A stretch of 64,000 bases of DNA, taken from DGNJ01 sp002388905. GTDB taxonomy: Bacteria; Pseudomonadota; Gammaproteobacteria; Pseudomonadales; Porticoccaceae. The notes beneath the pieces were generated by a model. It was given only the letters and a program-made list of their open reading frames with translations. It did no database searches and was not told the origin of the DNA. Within the stretch, counting starts at the first letter, position 1. Every line of letters begins with the position of its first letter. The DNA lies in contig DAITSJ010000004.1 in NCBI GenBank assembly GCA_036843405.1, positions 1 to 64,000 of the forward strand. Direction: 5' to 3'. The translations under genes and the position numbers were made by a program. This document shows, one piece after another, positions 53,457 to 60,932 of the stretch.

Positions 53457-54482
53457 ATGCGTGCAGCAGTATATCAGGGCGGGGACAACTCCCTCGCCAT
53501 CGAGACAGTGGACGACCCCACTCCGGGCCCGGGGCAGGTGGTGATCCAGGTGGGCCGGTGCGGGATTTGCGGCAGCGACCTGCATATGGCCGAAGGCCAC
53601 GATTTCGGTTTCGAGCCGGGCGATGTGCCGGGCCATGAATTCGCCGGCGAAGTGGTGGCCATGGGACATGGCGCGGAAGGCGTGAGAATCGGTGACCGGG
53701 TGGCGGTCATGCCCTTTCTTTCCTGTGGCAAATGCAGTGCCTGCCTGGCCGGGGACCCGGCCGGATGTGTCACCCAGAATATGATGGGGTCGGGCGGTGC
53801 ACGGGGCGGTTATGCCGAGTACGTTGCCGCCGATGCCCGCTGGTGTGTCCAGTTGCCCCGGACGCTGGGTTGGCAAGACGGCGCCCTGGTGGAACCCCTG
53901 GCCGTCGCCTTGCGGGCCAATATGACGTCCGGCATCAGAAATGGTGATCGCGTGCTGGTCATCGGGGCGGGGGCCATCGGTGCCGCCGCCACCTACTGGG
54001 CCCGGTTGTCGGGCGCCGGACGCATTGCCGTTTCGGCGACTTCCACGCGGCGCGAGGCGGTGGCCAGGGCGCTGGGCGCCGACGCGTTTCTCACCCCGGA
54101 GCCGGATCGGGATCTTATGTCCCAGGCCATGGAGGCCCTGGGTGGTATGCCTGATATCGTTTTCGAGTGTGCCGGTGTCCCGGGCTCACTGGACCTGGCG
54201 GTATCGGCAGTGCGGCGTGGGGGTACCATTTCCGCGCCCGGGGCCTGCTGGTCGCCGGATCGGTTTACACCGATCCTGGCCATGGTCAAGGAGGTCAATA
54301 TCAAGTTCACCATGGTCTATGACCTGCGCCAGTTCGAAACGGCTGTGGGTGCCCTGGATCGCGGTCATGTGGAACCCCGCGACATGATTACCGAGGTGGT
54401 GGGTCTCGACAGGACCCCGGAGGCTTTCGAGGGCCTCAAGGGCCACAATGCTCACTGTAAAATCCAGATTGCGCCTTTTTAG
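53457..54482 (+). CDS. Zinc-dependent alcohol dehydrogenase (MDR)
   Basis: A 341-residue medium-chain dehydrogenase. GRCGICGSDLHMAEG and PGHEFAGEV give the catalytic zinc ligands, CGKCSACLAGDPAGC the four structural-zinc Cys, and VLVIGAGAIGAAAT the NAD motif. It is of the sorbitol/threonine dehydrogenase branch. ATG 53457 is 9 bases after the PQQ dehydrogenase stop; a GTG at 53448 is less well placed. It probably oxidises a secondary alcohol produced by the neighbouring P450. Confidence 0.9.
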   Translation: MRAAVYQGGDNSLAIETVDDPTPGPGQVVIQVGRCGICGSDLHMAEGHDFGFEPGDVPGHEFAGEVVAMGHGAEGVRIGDRVAVMPFLSCGKCSACLAGDPAGCVTQNMMGSGGARGGYAEYVAADARWCVQLPRTLGWQDGALVEPLAVALRANMTSGIRNGDRVLVIGAGAIGAAATYWARLSGAGRIAVSATSTRREAVARALGADAFLTPEPDRDLMSQAMEALGGMPDIVFECAGVPGSLDLAVSAVRRGGTISAPGACWSPDRFTPILAMVKEVNIKFTMVYDLRQFETAVGALDRGHVEPRDMITEVVGLDRTPEAFEGLKGHNAHCKIQIAPF

Positions 54483-54602
54483 TCGGTGCATAAAACCTAT
54501 GAGGGGGAATTCCGGGATTCACCCCGAAGCCCACCTTAATGAGATTTGTCTTCTGATGGTCTCCGGCCATTTGCCGCGAATTTTCGCCAAAATTATGCCA
54601 AA

Positions 54603-54621
54603 AACTGACATATTGACAGCT
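54603..54621. promoter_or_regulatory. Operator-like palindrome, site 10
   Basis: AACTGAC-ATATT-GACAGCT: perfect left half, one mismatch right. It lies 119 bases upstream of the crotonase at 54731. Confidence 0.7.
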
Positions 54622-54730
54622 ATTGGCTGGCTGGTATAGTCGCTGAACAGTCGTGCTGCAGGTTTGCGGACGGGGTTAACGACAACCCGGATCGATAACA
54701 GATAGACGCTTTAACAGAGAGATGCTTCCC

Positions 54731-55531
54731 ATGAGCTATTCAGAACTGACTTACGAGATGATCGGCAGTGTCTGCCGGGTCATGCATAACCGCCCGGACC
54801 AGGCCAACTCCGAATCGGAAAACCTGCTGGAGGAACTGGACGATGCTCTGGAGCGGGCCGCGAAGGACGATGCCGTACGGGTACTGATTATTGGCGGCGT
54901 GGGGAAACACTTTTCCGCCGGCCATGACCTGATCGGCGGCTACGAAACCCGGGGCGATTTTACCCCCGAACAGCACTGGCTCTGGGAGTCCGAGCACTAC
55001 CTGGGCAACGCCTTGCGCATCCACGACTTTCCCAAGCCCACCATCGCCCAGGTACAGGGTGCCTGTATCGCCGGCGGTTTCATGGTGGCCAACATGTGCG
55101 ACCTGATGGTGGCCTCGGAGGACGCCTTCTTCAGCGATCCCGTGGTCCACAGCCTGGGAGCGGCCTCCGTTGAGGTGCTGGTCCACCCCTGGGTGATGGG
55201 CACCCGCAAGGCCAAGGAATTCCTCTATACCGGACAGCGCCTCGGCGCCCGGGAAGCCCACGAGTGGGGCATGGTGAACCACGTGGTTTCCCGGGACGAA
55301 CTGGAGTCCTTTACCCTCGATCTGGCCAACAAGATTGCCGAAGCCCCGCCCATCGGCATAAGGATGATGAAGCGTTCCCTCAACCGCCATATGGACATCC
55401 AGGGCTTCCGCAATGCGGTAATGGCCCATTTCGATACCCATATCCTCAGTACCTCCACCCGTGAGCACCTGGATATTGCCGACAAGGGTATGAAGGAATC
55501 CATGTCCAGGGCGAAAAAAGTGAGTAAATAA
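54731..55531 (+). CDS. Enoyl-CoA hydratase/isomerase (crotonase)
   Basis: A 266-residue crotonase. HFSAGHDLIGG and QGACIAGGFMVANMCD form the oxyanion hole. The usual catalytic Glu segment is changed to FFSDPVVHSLGAASVEVLVH, so the chemistry may differ from simple hydration. ATG 54731 has GAGAGA 8 bases upstream; ATG 54722 lies too close to it. It is followed by the hydratase-2-like gene, and both are under site 10. Confidence 0.9.
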   Translation: MSYSELTYEMIGSVCRVMHNRPDQANSESENLLEELDDALERAAKDDAVRVLIIGGVGKHFSAGHDLIGGYETRGDFTPEQHWLWESEHYLGNALRIHDFPKPTIAQVQGACIAGGFMVANMCDLMVASEDAFFSDPVVHSLGAASVEVLVHPWVMGTRKAKEFLYTGQRLGAREAHEWGMVNHVVSRDELESFTLDLANKIAEAPPIGIRMMKRSLNRHMDIQGFRNAVMAHFDTHILSTSTREHLDIADKGMKESMSRAKKVSK

Positions 55532-55571
55532 AAACACCCTACGGGCTGCCATCGAACAGACGGAGATTACC

Positions 55572-56420
55572 TTGCTGGACTATACGACGGTAATGGCATG
55601 GCCCTTCGAGCCCGTTGCCAAACACTATGCCGGAGAGGATGTTGTCAGGGCGGCCAAAGGCATGGGCGCGGGGTTGCCCGGCCCTCTGGAGGAGGGCGAT
55701 GCTGTCTTCATGGATAAGGTGACGCCAAAACCCTTGCCCATGATGGCGACAGTACTGGCCGACGGCGAGTTCTGGCAGAGCGATCCGGCAACCGGCATCG
55801 ACTGGCAAAAAATCGTCCATGCCGGCGAGTCCATTACCCAGCACCGGCCATTGCCTCCGGAAGGGAAGGTAACGGTTACCCAAGGGATCGAGGGCATCTA
55901 TGACCGGGGGCCGGACAAGAGTGCCGTCATGTATCAGTGGCAGAATGTTTCAAGCCCCGACGGCGAACCCTATGTGACGATCCAGGTGACCACGGTGTTG
56001 CGCGGCGATGGTGGCTTTGGCGGTGAACCCGACCCCCGGCCACGGCTGAAAACCGTGCCTGACAGCCAAGAGCCCGACGACCGGCTGGTAATGCGGGCAC
56101 CGGTAGCGGAGGCGGCAGAGGCGGCAGGTCTGGTGATAGCCGTCCCACTGTCGGTGGCCTCGGGCGCGGAGCAAAGCCAGCCCATGCTCCGGGGTATGGG
56201 TATTTTCGGGCTGGCCGGTCGCGCGGCCATTGCGTCCCTGTGCGATAACGACCCCGATCGCCTGAAACACTTTGCAGTACGCTATGCCGGGCCTCTTTTC
56301 TGCGGTGAGGAAGTGGCCATCGAAATATGGCGGCTGGCGCCGGGCAGGGCGGCCCTGCGCATGACAGCCGTGGCAAGGAACAAGCCGGTACTCAGCCATT
56401 GCCTGGTGGAATACCGGTGA
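55572..56420 (+). CDS. Hydratase-2 / MaoC-like double-hotdog protein lacking the catalytic motif
   Basis: A 282-residue protein. Its N-terminal half (FWQSDPATGIDWQKIVHAGE, ITQHRPLPPEG) closely follows the inactive hotdog domain of hydratase-2 (MFE-2 type), and the C-terminal half has the GMGIFGLAGRAAI segment. The catalytic region, normally SGDxNPLHxDP followed by HGLCTFG, is absent: it reads VPLSVASGAEQSQP followed by RGMG. Another frame at 56129-56146 reads SGDSRP, so two nearby indels are possible. TTG 55572 with GGAG 6 bases upstream is the start. It may be a non-catalytic partner, or carry a sequencing error. Confidence 0.8.
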   Translation: MLDYTTVMAWPFEPVAKHYAGEDVVRAAKGMGAGLPGPLEEGDAVFMDKVTPKPLPMMATVLADGEFWQSDPATGIDWQKIVHAGESITQHRPLPPEGKVTVTQGIEGIYDRGPDKSAVMYQWQNVSSPDGEPYVTIQVTTVLRGDGGFGGEPDPRPRLKTVPDSQEPDDRLVMRAPVAEAAEAAGLVIAVPLSVASGAEQSQPMLRGMGIFGLAGRAAIASLCDNDPDRLKHFAVRYAGPLFCGEEVAIEIWRLAPGRAALRMTAVARNKPVLSHCLVEYR

Positions 56421-56439
56421 TTTTCCGCACGGGGAAAAT
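56420..56439. terminator. Weak hairpin between convergent genes
   Basis: ATTTTCC and GGAAAAT around a 6-base loop follow the hydratase-2-like stop. The stem is AT-rich and has no long T run beyond its own, so it is only a possible terminator. Confidence 0.3.
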
Positions 56440-56568
56440 TCGTCCCTTTCTTATCACGTACTGGTAATACAGACGGTTCGGCAAAAGGTTATCTCACCAA
56501 TTCCATGCCCATCGGGTTAATGAGGGCTTTCTTTTATTGTGCTCGGAGGTTAGCTTTTCATTACTCGG

Positions 56569-57567
56569 CTATGAAGCGGGCCGGTAGCTCGAGATGCGAT
56601 CACCGGTCCATTCCTTGAAAGCCCGGTGGAAGTTATTGACCGAGCGGTAGCCCAGGCTGTGGGCGATTTCCTTGGTCGAAAGGCCGGTTTCCTGCAGATA
56701 ATAAACGGCCAGGTCACGACGTACCGCATTGGCAATTTTCTGAAAGCTGGTGCCTTCGGCCAGCAGTTTTCTGCGCAGGGTTCGAGGGCTGAGGTACATC
56801 CTGCCGGCCACGTCGCAAAGGCTCAGCAAGGCGTCCCCATCCAGCGAGTAGTGCCGGGAGAGTTCCTGGTAAACCTTGTTTTTCACGGATTCCCGGGCCT
56901 CCATCTGGCTCAGGCGCAACTGGCATTCGTGGCGGCACAAATCGTTCACTTCCTCGCTGGCGTTCGGGAGGGGGACATACAGAAGGGCTTTGTTGAAGAC
57001 GACGCGGGTTTGGGTGTCCCCGAAATAAACAGGACACCTAAAAATGTCTTCATAAAGGTCGGCGTATTCGGGAGCCGGGTAGCTTAGGTGAATGCTAACG
57101 ATCGGGTCATCCCAGCCGCTCAATTCCCGACAAAATTGCGCCGTTCTGGCAAGCTGGCCTTCACTGGAAAACCGGCGAGCGTCGTCTCCCAGCGGATAGG
57201 TTTCCCGGAATGCCATGATCCAGTTTTTGCGGTCGATTTTGTGGACGGGGAAAAGTGCCGTGTCTTTCAGGACACGGTAATTCATGATCATTTCGCGAGC
57301 AGTGCGAAAGTCGGGGCTGGTCAGCGTGGCAAAGCCGGGAAGGCCCATATGGCTGATGCGAAAACCCCTGTTCAGGTTGAGGCCCGCGGCGGGGTTGCCT
57401 GTCAGCCGGTAAATATTCGCAACGAAACGCTGATATTGCTGATAATCCAGGTATGGCCAGGGGTCGTCCAGGTCATTCTGGCGAATGCCGGTGCCGCGCA
57501 GTATTTCCCGGCGGGGAATACCGGCATGATCGAGCCGGCTAATCAGAAACTGCAGGGCGCTGTACAT
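56569..57567 (-). CDS. AraC family transcriptional regulator (OruR-like)
   Basis: A 332-residue regulator with an N-terminal arabinose-binding-type domain (YQRFVANIYRLTGNPAAGLN, GLPGFATLTSPDFRTA) and a C-terminal AraC helix-turn-helix pair (LCDVAGRMYLSPRTLRRKL and STKEIAHSLGYRSVNNFHRA). OruR-like members respond to small metabolites or lipids. Operator site 11 lies 90 bases upstream, so it belongs to the regulon or controls itself. AraC proteins usually bind direct repeats, so it is not the obvious reader of the palindrome. Confidence 0.9.
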   Translation of the reverse strand: MYSALQFLISRLDHAGIPRREILRGTGIRQNDLDDPWPYLDYQQYQRFVANIYRLTGNPAAGLNLNRGFRISHMGLPGFATLTSPDFRTAREMIMNYRVLKDTALFPVHKIDRKNWIMAFRETYPLGDDARRFSSEGQLARTAQFCRELSGWDDPIVSIHLSYPAPEYADLYEDIFRCPVYFGDTQTRVVFNKALLYVPLPNASEEVNDLCRHECQLRLSQMEARESVKNKVYQELSRHYSLDGDALLSLCDVAGRMYLSPRTLRRKLLAEGTSFQKIANAVRRDLAVYYLQETGLSTKEIAHSLGYRSVNNFHRAFKEWTGDRISSYRPAS

Positions 57568-57647
57568 GGCTCGGCTCCGTTACCTCTCGGTTGTAGAGAA
57601 AGCCGGTGCATCGTCGGCTGACCATGGATCGCATTATTAACTGCGGT

Positions 57648-57666
57648 AGCTGACTGTATGTCAGTT
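57648..57666. promoter_or_regulatory. Operator-like palindrome, site 11
   Basis: AGCTGAC-TGTAT-GTCAGTT: near-perfect copy of the 19-base palindrome, 90 bases upstream of the AraC-type regulator and about 390 upstream of the SDR at 58045. Confidence 0.8.
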
Positions 57667-57893
57667 ACGTTGACGGTGTCAAGTCGGACCCGCAAGGAAA
57701 CCATTGAGGCACGCTGTTTTGGTATCCCGCCTGGCTTGCTTCGGCGCAGGGGTTGTATCTAAAACGACCTTTAGTGATAGCAATATGGCCACTATTGATA
57801 GACTGTCGCCCACATAGAACACCTATACTTCCTCTGGTGCCTAAGGGTTTATTCCTCCTGATATCCGGGCCTGGATTCCAGCCAATAACTAAA

Positions 57894-58024
57894 GGGCACC
57901 TCTATAAATTGTGAGTGGCCTCTGCGCAACCTGACAGGCGTCAGCGCAAGGCGGTTTGCGCAGGACAAGGCTGGTTGTCCTTGTCAAGAAAGCCAGAGGC
58001 TGCTCCCAATTTATAGAGGTGTCC
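57894..58024. mobile_element. MITE-like foldback element
   Basis: A 131-base element with terminal inverted repeats (left GGGCACCTCTATAAATTG, right inverted copy with one mismatch). Inner pairs (GCCTCTG with CAGAGGC, GCGCAA with TTGCGC) make nearly the whole element a foldback. It is flanked by TAAA on both sides (57890-57893, 58025-58028), consistent with a target duplication. It contains no gene. It ends 20 bases before the SDR start at 58045. It resembles non-autonomous elements mobilised by a transposase elsewhere. Confidence 0.75.
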
Positions 58025-58044
58025 TAAAAAGAGAGGGCATAGAA

Positions 58045-58845
58045 GTGAGCGGATTTATCGATCGCTATAAGCTGACCGACAAGGTTGCCATTGTCACGGG
58101 TGCAGGCAAGGGTATTGGCAGGGCGATAGCCCTGGCAATGGCCGATGCCGGTGCTCATGTGGTCTGCGCGGCCCGCACCCAATCGGATATCGACGATACT
58201 GCCGGACAGATACGTCGTCGCGGCCAGCAAGCCCTGGCAGTGAGTTGCGATGTGCTGAAAACGGGTGACCTGCAAAACCTGGTGCAGGCAACCGTTAATG
58301 AGTTCCGCCGGCTCGACATACTGGTGAACAACGCCGGCGGCCACTACAATCCGGCACCCGCCATGGAGGTTTCCGAGGAGGATTTCGAGCACGTTGTCCG
58401 TTTCAATCTGACCAGTAATTTTCTGCTGACCCAAATGGCGGTCAGGGAAATGGTCAAGACCGCCGGCGGCGGGTCGGTGGTTAATATTTCTTCCGCTGCC
58501 TGCAACATGCCCCTTCATGCCCACTCACCCTACGGTGCCGCCAAGGCGGGTCTCAATCAGCTCACAAAGATGCTGGCGGCGGAATTCGCACCCAAGGTTC
58601 GCGTCAACGGGATTATCGTGGGACTGGTCGCGTCGCCCGCCACCGATGGCCTGGTTCAGGACAAAGAAATGAACGAAACCGCCACATCCAATATACCCAT
58701 GGGTCGTATTGGTGAACCCGAGGATATTGCCGGCGGTGTCGTCTACCTGGCTTCTCCCGCCGCAGCCTGGTTGACCGGCAAGATGATCCAGATCGATGGC
58801 GGCGCGGTCGAGGCGCCCCTGAGCTTTCCCGTGCCCAAATTGTAG
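58045..58845 (+). CDS. SDR family oxidoreductase (classical)
   Basis: A 266-residue SDR with TGAGKGIG, NNAGG, NISSAAC and YGAAK, all canonical, ending in MIQIDGGAVE. A GTG start at 58045 is preceded by GAGAGGG, which lies just outside the foldback element. It opens the plus-strand run with the DapB-like, tandem SnoaL-like and alcohol dehydrogenase genes. It is likely a hydroxyacyl or alcohol dehydrogenase. Confidence 0.9.
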   Translation: MSGFIDRYKLTDKVAIVTGAGKGIGRAIALAMADAGAHVVCAARTQSDIDDTAGQIRRRGQQALAVSCDVLKTGDLQNLVQATVNEFRRLDILVNNAGGHYNPAPAMEVSEEDFEHVVRFNLTSNFLLTQMAVREMVKTAGGGSVVNISSAACNMPLHAHSPYGAAKAGLNQLTKMLAAEFAPKVRVNGIIVGLVASPATDGLVQDKEMNETATSNIPMGRIGEPEDIAGGVVYLASPAAAWLTGKMIQIDGGAVEAPLSFPVPKL

Positions 58846-58915
58846 TTTCCCGGATGTGACGGAAAACGCGATAAGAGGCTATTTCCGGAACGTCAATCAA
58901 TAAAGAGGCAAAACG

Positions 58916-59995
58916 ATGAACAGCAATAATAAACCCCTTCGGGTTATCCAGTGGGCAACCGGTACTGTCGGCAAGCTCAATATCATCACCTGCCAGGAAA
59001 ATCCCGCTTTTGAATTGGTGGGTTGCTACGTATACAGTGCCGACAAGGCGGGCCAGGATGCGGGCGTTATTGCCGGTATTGACCCCGTCGGTATCGAAAC
59101 CACCAACAATATCGACGACATTCTAAAACTGGATGCGGATGTGGTTATCTACGCGCCGCTCTACGACGACGTGGATGAAATATGCCGGATCCTGGAATCG
59201 GGGAAAAACCTGGTGACGCCGGTGGGTTATACCGCGATTCGCGACGACTCGGTAAAGGAGAGGATTGAGCAAGCCTGCCGGAAAGGCAAGACAAGCTTTC
59301 ACGGCTCCGGTATTCACCCGGGTTTCGCGGGGGATCGGCTTCCGCTGGTGTTATCCGCCCTGTCCCGGCGGATCGATAAGGTCACGGTTTATGAAATCGT
59401 CGACATGTCCAATGCCAATGAGAGCTGGGAACTGATTACCGCCATGGGCTTCGACATGCCGGCAGAGGAGGCGAGTCGCACCCAGCCGCCGTACCTGGAT
59501 CAGATGTCGAAAACCTTTTTTGAGTCCATCGAACTCGTAGCCCGGGGTCTGGGAATCGAAATCGAGGAATTTGAAAAGCAGCACGAATTTGCCGTCGCCA
59601 GGGAAGAGATTCGTATCCCCCTGGAGCTGGGCGGTAAGAAGGAAAATGTCATCCACAAGGGACATGTAGCGGGCCAGCACTTCAGTTACCTGGGCAAGAT
59701 CGGTGGCAAGGCAGTTATCGACTTCCAGACCTACTGGAAGATGACCAAGGAGCTCGACCCCGACTGGCCCTTTGATGATGCGCTCGCCTACTACGTGATT
59801 ATCGATGGCGAACCGCCGCTGCGTCTCGATTTTACCTGCGGCGTCGAGAAAGGGTCCTTCCCCTATGGGCTGACCTGCACGGCGATGAACTGCATGAACT
59901 CGGCGGCCATGATCGTCAAGGCCAGTCCCGGAATTCATACCCAACTGGATCTGCCGTTGATCACCGCGCACAATGCCGTCAATCTGGACCGCTGA
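58916..59995 (+). CDS. DapB-like / NAD(P)H-dependent dehydrogenase-fold protein
   Basis: A 359-residue protein. RVIQWATGTVGK is a Rossmann motif of the dihydrodipicolinate-reductase-like group, ADVVIYAPLYDDVDEICRIL and NLVTPVGYT are the usual following segments, and GSGIHPGFAGDRLPL is conserved in this branch. Related proteins are annotated as 2,4-diaminopentanoate dehydrogenase or NAD(P)H-dependent amine dehydrogenase, and are common in mycobacterial and marine lipid-degrading clusters, where their reaction is unknown. AGAGGCAAAACG upstream gives a ribosome site. Confidence 0.82.
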   Translation: MNSNNKPLRVIQWATGTVGKLNIITCQENPAFELVGCYVYSADKAGQDAGVIAGIDPVGIETTNNIDDILKLDADVVIYAPLYDDVDEICRILESGKNLVTPVGYTAIRDDSVKERIEQACRKGKTSFHGSGIHPGFAGDRLPLVLSALSRRIDKVTVYEIVDMSNANESWELITAMGFDMPAEEASRTQPPYLDQMSKTFFESIELVARGLGIEIEEFEKQHEFAVAREEIRIPLELGGKKENVIHKGHVAGQHFSYLGKIGGKAVIDFQTYWKMTKELDPDWPFDDALAYYVIIDGEPPLRLDFTCGVEKGSFPYGLTCTAMNCMNSAAMIVKASPGIHTQLDLPLITAHNAVNLDR

Positions 59996-60012
59996 TTCGG
60001 AGAGAGGCGATC

Positions 60013-60855
60013 ATGGCTGCGGACTTTAAGCCGGAGTACGCCGTGGACGTGGTTTCCCGTTATACGGATGCGGTCAATGCTGCGGACAGGACGGCCATGG
60101 CCCGGTTTCTGACCGACGACTACGTCCAGTGGCACGCCCACATTTGCCGGAATTTTACCTGGGAGGAGGAATCCAGGCTTCTGGAGCAACTGATGTCGTC
60201 GGCGAAGCTTACCTGTCACGATGTCCGGCTCACTCCCGCCAAGGAGGGTGTCATCAAGCGCTACAACATCTCCCTGCAAGGTCCGGAGGGTTGGCTGGCC
60301 AGGTCCGTACCGGCGCTGGTCCTTTTCCGTTTTCGCGGTAACAGCATCTATCGGGCCGAGGAATTCTTCGACGCCCTGTCCACCGACGTTTCCGGCTTGC
60401 CGGAGCCTTGCGCCATCGGGGAGGTTCGAGGTCAACTGGACCCGGCAGGCGAACGCAGCCAGGCGGATATCGATCCCAGTGACTGGAATATTCCCCTCGC
60501 CCGCCAGGTGGAACGGGAATTCACCCGTGCCCTGGAAGCGGGGGACAGTACCAGCCTGTTGGGCCTTATGTCCGAAACATCGGATACCTGGTTCAACACG
60601 AGCCAATACCACCTTAACAAACTCGAGCTCGGCGATCGCATGGGCAAATACCGGCGGTTTATCCGCAACCGGTCGTTCCGGGATATCCAGGTGCTCTACC
60701 ACCCTGATGGTTTTCTTTGGGAGGCGACCCTGGCAGGGGAGACCGACCAAGGGCCTGTGACGATTCCATTCGTGGCGGTAGCGGATATAGAGAATGAACA
60801 AATCGTACGGACGGAAGTTTATCTGAATGGCGCGTCACTGCCTGCGCAGGAGTGA
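60013..60855 (+). CDS. Tandem SnoaL-like (double NTF2-fold) protein
   Basis: A 280-residue protein containing two NTF2-like domains: about residues 8-125 (VSRYTDAVNAADRTAMARFL, then AEEFFDALS) and about 160-280 (REFTRALEAGDSTSLLGLM, then VADIENEQIVRTEVYL). A fused pair is unusual, since most such proteins in the window are single. It is 17 bases after the DapB-like gene, with GAGAGG upstream. Possible isomerase or dehydratase; one domain may bind and the other catalyse. Confidence 0.78.
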   Translation: MAADFKPEYAVDVVSRYTDAVNAADRTAMARFLTDDYVQWHAHICRNFTWEEESRLLEQLMSSAKLTCHDVRLTPAKEGVIKRYNISLQGPEGWLARSVPALVLFRFRGNSIYRAEEFFDALSTDVSGLPEPCAIGEVRGQLDPAGERSQADIDPSDWNIPLARQVEREFTRALEAGDSTSLLGLMSETSDTWFNTSQYHLNKLELGDRMGKYRRFIRNRSFRDIQVLYHPDGFLWEATLAGETDQGPVTIPFVAVADIENEQIVRTEVYLNGASLPAQE

Positions 60856-60932
60856 CCATGACCGGCTTAGAAAGATTGGCGTTCAGGACTGTAATGTCAG
60901 GCTTGTAAAACCTCGTGCCCCGGAGTCCGCAT

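Larger units (their letters stand above)
57568..58044. other. Divergent intergenic region with operator and foldback element
   Basis: This 477-base spacer between the AraC regulator and the SDR at 58045 holds operator site 11 and a 131-base foldback element (57894-58024). The part between them (57667-57893) contains AT-rich stretches and two related short pieces (AGTGATAG, ATTGATAG), but no gene I can support. Confidence 0.7.

Noticed and set aside
60884..60906. Possible operator copy (GGACTGTAATGTCAGG) before the ADH at 60933
   Set aside because: The halves are 6 bases apart rather than 5 and the outer positions do not match.
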